Of a DNA stretch of 64,000 nt, positions 34,921-42,883 are shown one piece after another. A model generated the notes under the pieces. The model had not been told where the DNA came from and did not search any database. It saw nothing but the letters and a program-made list of their open reading frames with translations. The stretch comes from Brevibacterium sp. ZH18 (GTDB taxonomy: Bacteria; Actinomycetota; Actinomycetes; Actinomycetales; Brevibacteriaceae): the NCBI RefSeq assembly GCF_022748595.1, contig NZ_JALDSX010000004.1, positions 84,598 through 148,597 on the forward strand, given 5' to 3'. Both the position numbers and the translations under genes were made by a program. The number at the start of each line of letters is the position of its first letter. Position 1 is the stretch's first letter.

Positions 34921-35886
34921 GTGGTCGAGGCGAGCGAAGATGCAGACAGCAGTCAACTGTCCCTGGCCAACCGCGTCCGCGACGCGATCCGGGCCGCCGG
35001 GATCAACCACAGCGAAGTCGCCCGCAACATCGGCATCGAACCGAGCAAACTCTCCAAATCACTGGCCGGAACACGGAAGTTCCGTGTCGAGGAAATCTCC
35101 TCCATCGCGGCCCTGACAAACGTCACCACGGACTGGCTCACGACCGGACGGTCGGTGGGACCGCCTCGGCGCCGGGTTGTGTCGCACTTTCTTCCCCAAC
35201 CGACGGACGACCCCGCAGCAGCCGGCATCCGATCGGATCTCCTGGGGGACATCGGATCCCTGCCGGATCCGGCCGATCGCCCAGCGTCGGCCTGGATGTC
35301 GAAAGGCACCCGCAACCGACAGAAGATCATCGCCGCTGCGTGGGAGCTCCACGCCGACCGCGGCATCGACAACGTCCGCACCGAAGACGTCGCGAACGCG
35401 TGCGGGCTCAGCGCCTCGGCGATCAACTACCACTTCCGAACGAAGACCCAACTGCTTCAGGCCGCCCTGCGGCACTCTCTCGACATCATCGCCGGCGCCC
35501 GTGACCTCCACGATCCTGCAGATCCAGTCGCTGCCCTGCGCCACTTCGCCCGCATCCACGCCGGCGTCGACGACAAGGTCCGCCGTGTGTGGTCGATCTG
35601 GATCCAGAGCTGGGCTCGTGCTGCCGCCGACGAGCACACCCGCCTCAACCTCACCGCCGTCTACACCGAATGGCTGGACATGATCACCGGGGTCATCCTC
35701 GCCGGCCAACGCCTGGGAACGATCCGCATGGGCAACACCGTGCTCATGGTCAAGTCCCTGTCCATCTTCATCGACGGCCTGGGCGTGGCCCGCAGCACCC
35801 GCCAGATGGCGGTGACCGACGACGAAGCGCTGCGCATGCTCGAGGACTACCTCGTCGCCCACATCCTCACCCCCGTAGGAACCTGA
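34921..35886 (+). CDS. XRE-type HTH fused to a TetR-family regulator
   Basis: 321 residues. Residues ~14-70 form an XRE/lambda-repressor-like domain (INHSEVARNIGIEPSKLSKS). Residues ~125-175 are a TetR HTH (RTEDVANACGLSASAINYHF) followed by a helical ligand-binding domain to the end. Two DNA-binding modules in one chain are unusual; TetR proteins normally carry one HTH at the extreme N-terminus. The GTG start sits 6 nt after a -10 box (leaderless). The gene is 60 bp upstream of a peptide-type ABC operon on the same strand, so it probably regulates that operon. Ligand unknown. Confidence 0.85.
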   Translation: MVEASEDADSSQLSLANRVRDAIRAAGINHSEVARNIGIEPSKLSKSLAGTRKFRVEEISSIAALTNVTTDWLTTGRSVGPPRRRVVSHFLPQPTDDPAAAGIRSDLLGDIGSLPDPADRPASAWMSKGTRNRQKIIAAAWELHADRGIDNVRTEDVANACGLSASAINYHFRTKTQLLQAALRHSLDIIAGARDLHDPADPVAALRHFARIHAGVDDKVRRVWSIWIQSWARAAADEHTRLNLTAVYTEWLDMITGVILAGQRLGTIRMGNTVLMVKSLSIFIDGLGVARSTRQMAVTDDEALRMLEDYLVAHILTPVGT

Positions 35887-35946
35887 CGTGAGCCCACCCG
35901 TTGAGACAGTCCGCCGCGAAGACCCGGAGCCGCAGGAAGAGGAAGA

Positions 35947-37494
35947 ATGAGAACACCGAACCGAAGACAAGCGCTGGGCGCAGGGCTGTCGGTGAGCGCA
36001 ATCGTAGGCCTCAGCGCCTGCGGTACGGCCACCGGATCCTCGCTCGACGCCGGCAAGCCCGTCAAGGGCGGGACCTTGCGCGCGGGAGTCACGGGAGGCA
36101 ACGCCGCTGACACCATCGATGCCCACATCCCGGTCAACAGCGGCGACATCGCCCGCACCGTCAACCTCTACAACTGCCTGCTCTCCCGCACCGACGACTA
36201 CAAGATCCAACCGGAGCTCGCCGAGTCCTTCGAACCCAACGGTGATGCCACCGTGTGGACGGCGACCATCCGCGAAGGCGCGAAGTTCTCCGACGGACGA
36301 GACATCACTCCCGATGATGTGGTCTTCAGCTTCGAGAGGATCAACGACCCCGACGATCCGAAGGCGGCAGCGGCAAGCTTCACGATGCTCGACAAGGTCG
36401 TGGCCACCGGCAAACGCACCGTCGAATTCCGCCTCTCCGAGCCCAACGGCCTCCTCAACGACTCTGTCTCCGAATACACGACGGGAATCGTGCCAAGCGA
36501 TTACGACCCGAAGAACCCCGTGTGCTCGGGACCGTTCAAGCTCAAATCCCATGACCCGGGCCAGTCGACGGTGATGGAACGCAACGACTACTACTGGCGC
36601 AAGGACGGAGGGTTCCTCGATGAGGCCGCCATCCTCAACTTCAACGACTCCGATGCCCTCATCAACGCCCTGCTCTCCAGCCAGGTCGACGCAATCGCCC
36701 AGATCCCGCTGGCCCTGGTCGAGGTCATCGGCGCCGACGAGCGCATGAACATCCTCAACTCGAAGACCGGTATGTGGCTGCCGTTCACAATGCGCGTCGA
36801 CCGGCCGCCCTTCGACGACGTCAAAGTCCGCCAGGCATTCCGCCTCGTCGTCGACCGCGATCAGATGATCGAACAGGTCCTCTCCGGCTTCGGCACCGTC
36901 GGCAACGACATGTTCGGGCCCCTGAGTGAGAACTTCCCCGACTTCCCACAGCGTAAGCAGGACATCCCAAAGGCCAAGAAACTCCTCGCCGAGGCGGGCT
37001 ACCCCGATGGCCTCGAGGTCGAACTCGTCACCGCCCCCATCCAATCCGGTGTCGTCGAAGCCGCCCAGGTCTTCGCCCAACAAGCCGCCGAGGCAGGCAT
37101 CCGCGTCAAGATCCGCAAGGTCGACGCGACGACGTTCTTCGGCGACGAGTACCTGCAATGGGACTTCGCCCAGGACTTCTGGTACACCCGCGACTTCCTG
37201 CCGCAGTGCGTGTCGTGCTCGATGGACGAGTCCCCGTTCAACGAAACCCACTGGGACGACCCCGGCTTCACGAAGATCGTCGAGAAGGCCCGCGGCATCT
37301 CCGACAGTGCCGATCGCAAGAACCTCGAACACGAAGCGCAGAAGCAGCTCTACGACGACGGCGGCTACATCATCTGGGGCTTCGCCAATCAGGTCGACGC
37401 CTACCAGAAATACGTCGGAGGCCTCGTACCCAACGCCACCGGCCGCCCGCTGAGCGGCTGGCGTCTCGATCGCGTATGGATCGGAAAGGTCTGA
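35947..37494 (+). CDS. ABC transporter substrate-binding lipoprotein (family 5)
   Basis: 515 residues. A lipoprotein signal with lipobox-like GLSAC at about residues 21-25 (Cys25) precedes a family 5 (DppA/OppA-like) fold; GGTLRAGVTGGNAADTIDAH and GAKFSDGRDITPDDVVFSFE are typical of the family. It delivers the substrate, probably peptides or another small organic or metal-chelate ligand, to the permeases encoded next. ATG at 35947 has GGAAGAGG upstream. It is the first structural gene of a four-gene operon, 1 bp before the first permease gene. Confidence 0.92.
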   Translation: MRTPNRRQALGAGLSVSAIVGLSACGTATGSSLDAGKPVKGGTLRAGVTGGNAADTIDAHIPVNSGDIARTVNLYNCLLSRTDDYKIQPELAESFEPNGDATVWTATIREGAKFSDGRDITPDDVVFSFERINDPDDPKAAAASFTMLDKVVATGKRTVEFRLSEPNGLLNDSVSEYTTGIVPSDYDPKNPVCSGPFKLKSHDPGQSTVMERNDYYWRKDGGFLDEAAILNFNDSDALINALLSSQVDAIAQIPLALVEVIGADERMNILNSKTGMWLPFTMRVDRPPFDDVKVRQAFRLVVDRDQMIEQVLSGFGTVGNDMFGPLSENFPDFPQRKQDIPKAKKLLAEAGYPDGLEVELVTAPIQSGVVEAAQVFAQQAAEAGIRVKIRKVDATTFFGDEYLQWDFAQDFWYTRDFLPQCVSCSMDESPFNETHWDDPGFTKIVEKARGISDSADRKNLEHEAQKQLYDDGGYIIWGFANQVDAYQKYVGGLVPNATGRPLSGWRLDRVWIGKV

Positions 37495-37495
37495 C

Positions 37496-38449
37496 ATGTT
37501 TGCAAAAGTCATCGGACGCAGGCTGATTCTCTCCGCCTTCATCCTCCTCGCGGTCTCACTCATCGTCTTCGGCGCCACCCTGCTGCTGCCCGGCGACGCC
37601 GCCCGTGCGATCCTGGGCCAGCAGGCCACCCCCGAGCGCATCGCAGCCCTGAACGAACAGCTGGGCCTGAACCAACCCGCCTGGCAGCGCTACTTCTCCT
37701 GGTTGGGCGGCCTCTTCGTCGGCGACTTCGGTACGTCGACGGCCAGCGGCGGACCAGTGTCCGAGCTGCTGAGCCAGCGGGTCTGGGCCTCCTTCATCCT
37801 CATGGCTGCCGCAGCGGTCATCTCCGTTCCCGTGGGCATCGGCCTCGGCGTCTATTCGGCCCTGCACCGAGGCGGCCGCCGGGACCAGGCCCTGACCGGC
37901 ATCAGCCTGGTGCTGGCCGCCATGCCCGAGTTCGTCATCGGCATCGCGCTCATCGCGATCTTTGCCACCTCGGTCTTCCAGATCCTGCCTGCCGTGACCC
38001 TGGCTCCGCCTGGGGACCCCGTGTGGATGCGACCCGAGCAGCTCATCCTGCCGACGCTGACCTTGGTCCTCGTCGTCACTCCCTACATCGTGCGGATGAT
38101 GCGCGCGACGATGATCGAAGTCCTCGACTCCGGATTCGTCGAGATGGCTCGCCTCAAGGGTGTGCCCGAGACTCGCGTCATCTTCCGCCATGCTGTGCCC
38201 CACGCTCTGGGCCCGGTGGCTCAGGTGGTGGCGATCCAGCTGGCCTGGTTGGCCGGCGGCGTGGTCGTCGTCGAGTTCCTCTTCCGCTATCCCGGGCTCG
38301 GCCAAGCCCTCATCGACGCGGTGACCTATCGTGACGTGCAGGTCGTTCAGGCGATCTCCATGCTCGTCGCCGCCGTCTACGTCGTGGTGAACCTGGCTGC
38401 TGACATCGTCGGCATCCTCACCAATCCGAAACTGAGGAGCGCAGCATGA
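37496..38449 (+). CDS. ABC transporter permease (DppB-type)
   Basis: 317 residues, six predicted membrane helices. Begins with the DppB/OppB hallmark (RRLILSAFILLAVSLIVFGA, LPGDAARAILG) and carries the EAA loop (EMARLKGVPETRVIFRHAVP) near residue 215 that docks with the ATPase. One base separates it from the preceding stop; the end overlaps the next gene as ATGA. First of a pair of inner-membrane permeases. Confidence 0.93.
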   Translation: MFAKVIGRRLILSAFILLAVSLIVFGATLLLPGDAARAILGQQATPERIAALNEQLGLNQPAWQRYFSWLGGLFVGDFGTSTASGGPVSELLSQRVWASFILMAAAAVISVPVGIGLGVYSALHRGGRRDQALTGISLVLAAMPEFVIGIALIAIFATSVFQILPAVTLAPPGDPVWMRPEQLILPTLTLVLVVTPYIVRMMRATMIEVLDSGFVEMARLKGVPETRVIFRHAVPHALGPVAQVVAIQLAWLAGGVVVVEFLFRYPGLGQALIDAVTYRDVQVVQAISMLVAAVYVVVNLAADIVGILTNPKLRSAA

Positions 38450-39354
38450 GCAACAGCCTCGACGACCTCAAGTCCGCAGCCACTGATGCGGGCGAGGTCC
38501 CCAAGCAATCGCAGACGACCTACCAGCCTTTCGTCAAGCGCGTGCTCGCGCAGCGACAGGGCAAGATCGGTCTCGTCCTCACGATCATCGTTCTCATCTT
38601 GGCGCTCGGCGGACCGCTGCTGCTGCCCTGGGCGACAGGGAACACCGCCACCGAGTTCGTTGCCAAACCCTTCAGCCCCTACGGCCTCTTCGGTACAGAC
38701 AACCTGGGTCGCGATGTGTTCTCGCGCTTCATCGCCGGTGGACTCACACTCATCGTGTACTCGGTGCTGGCCACAGCGCTGGGGATGATCCTCGGGGCGA
38801 TCATCGGCATGCTCACTGCCTACGTCGGTGGAATGTTCGACTCCGTGGTCATGCGCCTCAATGACGTCGTCCTCGCCATCCCGCAGCTCGTCTTCGCGCT
38901 TCTGGCGATCACCGTGCTGGGCCCGCAGGGCTGGGTGCTTGTCACCGTCATCGGCGTCACCCACGCACCGCGCATCGCCCGCGTCGCCCGATCCGCGACG
39001 CTGGGCGTGATCAATGAGGACTACATCCTCGCCGCCGAGATGTACGCGATGCCACGGTGGAAGATGCTTCTGCGTGAACTGCTGCCCAACATCACCGGCC
39101 CTTTGAGCGTCGAGGCTGGCCTGCGCCTGACCTACTCGATCGGTGCGATCGCCTCACTGTCATTCCTGGGACTGGGTCTCCAGCCACCGGCCGCTGACTG
39201 GGGCCTGATGATCAATGAGAACCGGATCGCGCTGAGCATCCAACCCTGGGGTGTGCTGCTGCCGGTGATCGCCATCGCGCTGCTCACCGTCGGGACCAAC
39301 CTGCTTGCGGACTCCTTCGCCCGAGCCACCGCATCAACGTCAGTGGAGGCATGA
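38446..39354 (+). CDS. ABC transporter permease (DppC-type)
   Basis: 302 residues, six predicted helices, with a ~60-residue N-terminal cytosolic arm (RVLAQRQGKIGLVLTIIVLI), the FGTDNLGRDVFSRFIAGG element of DppC/OppC near residue 83 and the EAA loop (AAEMYAMPRWKMLLRELLPN) near 197. Translationally coupled on both sides through ATGA overlaps. Forms a heterodimer with the previous permease. Confidence 0.93.
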   Translation: MSNSLDDLKSAATDAGEVPKQSQTTYQPFVKRVLAQRQGKIGLVLTIIVLILALGGPLLLPWATGNTATEFVAKPFSPYGLFGTDNLGRDVFSRFIAGGLTLIVYSVLATALGMILGAIIGMLTAYVGGMFDSVVMRLNDVVLAIPQLVFALLAITVLGPQGWVLVTVIGVTHAPRIARVARSATLGVINEDYILAAEMYAMPRWKMLLRELLPNITGPLSVEAGLRLTYSIGAIASLSFLGLGLQPPAADWGLMINENRIALSIQPWGVLLPVIAIALLTVGTNLLADSFARATASTSVEA

Positions 39355-41300
39355 TGACCACAGGTAAAGACAAGAAGTGGATCCTCAAAGCGGACGCTGC
39401 TGCTGATTCTTCGACGTCGGCTGCTGCTGCGTCGACTGCTGCTGCGTCGGCCGCGGGTACTTCAAGCGCCGGCGCGAGTGCTGGTGTGCCGTCGTCCAAT
39501 GTGAAATCGACGGTCAGCGGTAGTGGTGCGGTCACCGTCCACCACGATGACGCGAACGAGCCGAACGAGAAGATCGTCCTGCGGGTCACCGACCTGCGGA
39601 TCGAGACGAACGCCGGCAATGAGATCCTCCACGGCGTGAACTTCGCGCTCAGCCGCGGTGAGATCCTCGGCCTTGTGGGGGAGTCCGGGTCGGGCAAGAC
39701 CACGGCCGGCCTGGCCTGCATGGGCCATTTCCGTGAGGGTCTGAAGTTCGCCTCAGGATCGGTGAGTCTGTGGCCGCGCGGCGATGACACCGCCGTTGAG
39801 GTCGTCGAACTCGACGAGGTGGCCGTGCGCTTCCTGCGCGGGTCCCGGATCGCGTACATCCCCCAAGACCCCGCACTGTCTCTCAACCCTGCTATGCGGG
39901 TGGGGGAGCAGGTGCGTGAGGTCCTCGACATCCACAAGTTCGGCACGTCCGATGCTGAGCGTGCGGCGCGAGTCTCGGAGGTGCTCGAAGACGTCGGACT
40001 GCCCGGGGACAAGGCCTATCAGAAGCGGTGGCCGCATCAGCTCTCCGGTGGTCAGCAGCAGCGCATCGGCATTGCGATGGCGTTCGCGATGTATCCGGAC
40101 GTGCTCATCCTCGACGAGCCGACGACGGGCCTCGACGTGTCCACGCAGGCCGTCGTCCTCGACACGATTCGGCAGATGACGGTCGCGAACAATGTGGCCG
40201 GCCTCTACATCACCCACGACCTGGCGGTGATCAAGGACATCTCCGACCGGGTGGCGGTGATGCTGCGCGGCGACCTCGTCGAAGAGGGCCCGGTGAAGGC
40301 TGTGCTCGAGAACCCTCAGCACGACTACACGAAGATGCTCATGGCGGCGGTGCCCGATCTCGCTGGGCGCAAAACCATCGGTGATGGTGTCGCGCCCTCG
40401 GAGACTGAGGAACCCGTCAACGCAGGCATCACGCACATCCTTCAGAGTGGGGATTCGGATTCGGGGGCGGCTTCGGCTTCGGGTGCGGGTGAGACGGGTG
40501 GACGCGCTGCCGCCACGGGCGAGCGGAACGCGGGAACCACCTCGGCGGCGGTGCCGTTGCTCCAGGTCACGGATGTGGCCCTGGCGTACGGGAAGGCGCA
40601 GATCCTCGACGGGATCAATATGACGCTGGAACCCGGCGACTGCACGTTGCTGCTGGGGGAGTCCGGGTCGGGCAAGACCACGCTGTCGCGGTGTGTGGCC
40701 GGACTCAACGATGACTACTCGGGTGCGGTGAAGCTGCGCGGGCAAGAGCTTGCGCGGTCGACGCGGAAGCGGACGAATGAGCAGCGGGTCGGGATCCAGT
40801 ACGTGTTCCAGTCACCGTTCTCCTCGCTCAACCCGCGGCGATCCATCGGGCAGTCGCTGACCGTGCCGTTGGAGATGAGCGGTGAGGGCACTGCTGCCAG
40901 TCGGAAGGCGAAGGTCGAGGAGGCGTTGGACGCGGTGCGTCTGGGGCGCAGCTTCTTCCACCGTCGCCCGGGTGACCTCTCCGGTGGTGAGCGGCAGAGA
41001 GCCGCGATCGCGCGTGCGCTGGTCAATGAGCCTTCGGTGCTCGTCTGTGACGAGATCACCTCGGCCCTCGACGTCAGTGTGCAGGCCTCGATCATCGCTT
41101 TGCTGCGGACCCTGCGGGCCGAGCACCATCTGGCGATGCTCTTCGTCACGCACAACATTGCGCTTGCGCGGCACATCGCCGACAACCTTGCCGTTCTCAA
41201 CAAGGGCAAGATCGTCGACTACGGCCCGACCGCCGAGGTTCTGGAGAACCCGAAGCACGAGTACACACGCTCGCTCATCGCCGACGTGCCGAAGTTCTGA
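39351..41300 (+). CDS. Fused dual-domain ABC transporter ATPase (DppD-DppF type)
   Basis: 649 residues combining the two ATPase subunits of oligopeptide-type transporters in one chain. Domain 1: Walker A GESGSGKTT near 109, signature LSGGQQQRIG, Walker B LILDEPTTGLD. Domain 2: Walker A GESGSGKTT near 435, LSGGERQRAA, LVCDEITSALD. Between them is an Ala/Gly/Ser/Glu linker. The N-terminal ~65 residues are a low-complexity Ala/Ser/Thr-rich extension, unusual for this family; its GCT/GCG-rich repeats might have grown by slippage. Start ATG 39351 (ATGA overlap) or 39354. Last gene of the operon. Confidence 0.92.
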   Translation: MMTTGKDKKWILKADAAADSSTSAAAASTAAASAAGTSSAGASAGVPSSNVKSTVSGSGAVTVHHDDANEPNEKIVLRVTDLRIETNAGNEILHGVNFALSRGEILGLVGESGSGKTTAGLACMGHFREGLKFASGSVSLWPRGDDTAVEVVELDEVAVRFLRGSRIAYIPQDPALSLNPAMRVGEQVREVLDIHKFGTSDAERAARVSEVLEDVGLPGDKAYQKRWPHQLSGGQQQRIGIAMAFAMYPDVLILDEPTTGLDVSTQAVVLDTIRQMTVANNVAGLYITHDLAVIKDISDRVAVMLRGDLVEEGPVKAVLENPQHDYTKMLMAAVPDLAGRKTIGDGVAPSETEEPVNAGITHILQSGDSDSGAASASGAGETGGRAAATGERNAGTTSAAVPLLQVTDVALAYGKAQILDGINMTLEPGDCTLLLGESGSGKTTLSRCVAGLNDDYSGAVKLRGQELARSTRKRTNEQRVGIQYVFQSPFSSLNPRRSIGQSLTVPLEMSGEGTAASRKAKVEEALDAVRLGRSFFHRRPGDLSGGERQRAAIARALVNEPSVLVCDEITSALDVSVQASIIALLRTLRAEHHLAMLFVTHNIALARHIADNLAVLNKGKIVDYGPTAEVLENPKHEYTRSLIADVPKF

Positions 41301-41387
41301 GGGTCACGCCTGGCACCATTTTCCACTCCGGGCGCTCTGTTCGGTGGCGTGAGCGTCTGCGTCAGTGGTGGCCGATACGGTGAGTGC

Positions 41388-41846
41388 ATGTCAGGACAAA
41401 GTCGCAGTCGCATCGGCGCCGATTCGAGATGTTGCATTCCTCAAGATCCACCATTGATGTGGCAGGACTATGTCGAGGCCACGCATCCGTCCGTCGTCGC
41501 GATGGACACATGGTTGTCCACGTTGGTGGTCTTCGAGAGATTGCATCAGGAGGGTGAAACCGAGGATCTCTTTGAAGCGGCTGCGGCTGGGGACCTGTGG
41601 GATAGCGGTGATGAGACGACGCCAATCAAACCGATCTACAGCAATCCGGATGTCTACGAGCTCAGACGAAAAGCTTTGAAGAAGGCACTGCGCTTCTACC
41701 ATACTGAACCGCTGGTGCTCACGACGTCGCTTGTCGCGCTGCACCGGCACATCAAAACGGGCGCGGAAAGCCAGCAGCGCGAGATCGATCATGCCGTCAA
41801 GCGATATGAAGACGGTGCGGCCGTCAGCTGGCGAAGAAGTCCCTGA
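41388..41846 (+). CDS. HigB/RelE-like toxin of a toxin-antitoxin-chaperone module
   Basis: 152 residues if started at ATG 41388, which lies 6 nt after a TACGGT -10-like box; an inner ATG at 41457 would give 129 residues. The C-terminal half resembles HigB-type RelE-fold mRNA interferases: IKPIYSNPDVYELRRKALKK (compare the IKP and LELR pattern of mycobacterial HigB1), a LVALHRHIK strand and EIDHAVKRYED helix. The N-terminal part is less conserved. Followed by an HTH antitoxin and a SecB-like gene in the same order as Mycobacterium tuberculosis HigB1-HigA1-SecB-like. Toxin identity is by motif and context, not alignment. Confidence 0.68.
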   Translation: MSGQSRSRIGADSRCCIPQDPPLMWQDYVEATHPSVVAMDTWLSTLVVFERLHQEGETEDLFEAAAAGDLWDSGDETTPIKPIYSNPDVYELRRKALKKALRFYHTEPLVLTTSLVALHRHIKTGAESQQREIDHAVKRYEDGAAVSWRRSP

Positions 41847-41851
41847 CTTAA

Positions 41852-41880
41852 TAACAACCTGCAGGTTGTTAATGTAGAAT
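41852..41880. promoter_or_regulatory. Palindromic operator and internal promoter for the antitoxin
   Basis: A perfect 20-bp palindrome (TAACAACCTG and its complement, 41852-41871) sits between the toxin stop and the antitoxin start, followed by TAGAAT at 41875-41880, 6 nt before ATG 41887. The palindrome covers the region where a -35 and spacer would lie, the expected site for autorepression by the HTH antitoxin. The geometry suggests the antitoxin and chaperone can be made from a leaderless mRNA without the toxin. Confidence 0.65.
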
Positions 41881-41886
41881 TGTCGA

Positions 41887-42318
41887 ATGAATGACACACA
41901 GGAGAACGATTTGTCGACCCTGAAGCCAGCCTTGGTCAAGGCGCGAGCACAGATACTTGCGCTTGAAGATCGAGAACTCAAAGCTGAACTGATCAGGATC
42001 CGCATAGATTCTGGCCTCACTCAGAAGGATCTCGCGGGCATCATGGGTGTCACTCAGCAGGCAATCCACAAGCTGGAGCGATACGACTCTGATCCGAAAG
42101 CGTCGACGCTTCGGCGTTATGCAAACGCGCTCGGTGCGCTGTACGAACATCGAGTGCAGAAGGACCAGGGACAATCACTGTGGATGGCGACACGCGCTGG
42201 ATGGGAGACGGCTAGAAAGACATCAGTGCCGGTGCTTTCGACTCACATCGTCAGTGCTGCCGTCGGCAACACGCGGTGGCACACCATCAAGCAGTCTGAT
42301 TTCGGTCTGGCAGGCTGA
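41887..42318 (+). CDS. HigA-like XRE antitoxin with C-terminal chaperone-addiction-like segment
   Basis: 143 residues. XRE helix-turn-helix at about residues 35-90 (LIRIRIDSGLTQKDLAGIMG, VTQQAIHKLERYDSD). The C-terminal ~40 residues extend beyond the HTH and contain QSLWMATRAGW and NTRWHTIK, an aromatic/hydrophobic region placed like the chaperone-addiction domain (ChAD) of TAC antitoxins, which makes them dependent on the SecB-like partner. Start ATG 41887 is leaderless by position; TTG 41911 with GGAG 6 nt upstream is an alternative. Three bases separate its stop from the next ATG. Should neutralise the upstream toxin and bind the 41852 palindrome (inference). Confidence 0.75.
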   Translation: MNDTQENDLSTLKPALVKARAQILALEDRELKAELIRIRIDSGLTQKDLAGIMGVTQQAIHKLERYDSDPKASTLRRYANALGALYEHRVQKDQGQSLWMATRAGWETARKTSVPVLSTHIVSAAVGNTRWHTIKQSDFGLAG

Positions 42319-42321
42319 TCA

Positions 42322-42762
42322 ATGACCTCCGCAGCTCCTGACGATCTGGCCGAAGTTCGCGCACTGATTGATCGTGTGAGTCTCGAATCAGTGGAATTCC
42401 ATGAGGTCTCTGCCCGACGATTTGATTCCGAACTTGAAGACGTCAATGGGAATTTTTCCATCGAAGTGCAGATCAGGGAGGGCTCTGAGGGATTTGGTGT
42501 TCGACTGAAGTGCACGGCGGAAGTGTCGGCAGGCGAAGCGGTAGTCAGTGTTGCAGGCGAATATTCGTTGGTCGATGGAGCCACTCCCAGCAAACGTGCC
42601 GTTCGACAGTTTGTCAATGAAGTCGCCGTGATGACCGTATTGCCCTACCTGCGCGAAGGCATGACGACCATCACTGCGAAAGTTTTCGGAAGTGCACTGT
42701 ATATCCCGATCATTCCCCGAGGAGAGATCGCAGTCGAACTGGACGACGAAGGCGAAGAATAG
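42322..42762 (+). CDS. SecB-like chaperone (TAC component)
   Basis: 146 residues. The segment VNEVAVMTVLPYLREGMTTI near 93-112 matches the SecB pattern (N-x-A ... PY(L/I)RE) and is followed by a short region ending in YIPIIPRGEIAVEL, comparable to the SecB C-terminal strand. TAC chaperones such as mycobacterial Rv1957 are SecB homologues that fold and protect the antitoxin and may also assist export. Directly downstream of the HTH gene (3 bp), so translationally linked. Actinobacteria usually lack canonical SecB, which makes a TAC role likelier than general export. Not confirmed by alignment. Confidence 0.72.
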   Translation: MTSAAPDDLAEVRALIDRVSLESVEFHEVSARRFDSELEDVNGNFSIEVQIREGSEGFGVRLKCTAEVSAGEAVVSVAGEYSLVDGATPSKRAVRQFVNEVAVMTVLPYLREGMTTITAKVFGSALYIPIIPRGEIAVELDDEGEE

Positions 42763-42831
42763 TGTAAGTGTGCCGGCTTTCGATCTGCTCACAGGACCCG
42801 ATAGGGAACTGCAGACAAGCTGAAACAAAGA

Positions 42832-42867
42832 TCGGGCCCGAGGTGGAGTGATCCACCTCGGGCCCGA
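42832..42867 (-). terminator. Perfect 16-bp hairpin between the TAC module and the helicase gene
   Basis: TCGGGCCCGAGGTGGA (42832-42847) pairs perfectly with 42852-42867 around a GTGA loop. On the minus strand the stem is followed by TCTTTGTTTC, a usable U-tract for the helicase transcript ending at 42884. The plus-strand tail is weaker, but the stem may also end the TAC transcript. Confidence 0.85.
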
Positions 42868-42883
42868 CCATTACTTACTGAGC

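Noticed and set aside
35059..37641. An 860-codon open frame on the minus strand opposite the XRE-TetR and substrate-binding genes
   Set aside because: It is the antisense shadow of two well-supported plus-strand genes in GC-rich DNA; no ribosome site, no family motifs and Asp/Val/Gly-heavy composition typical of such shadows.
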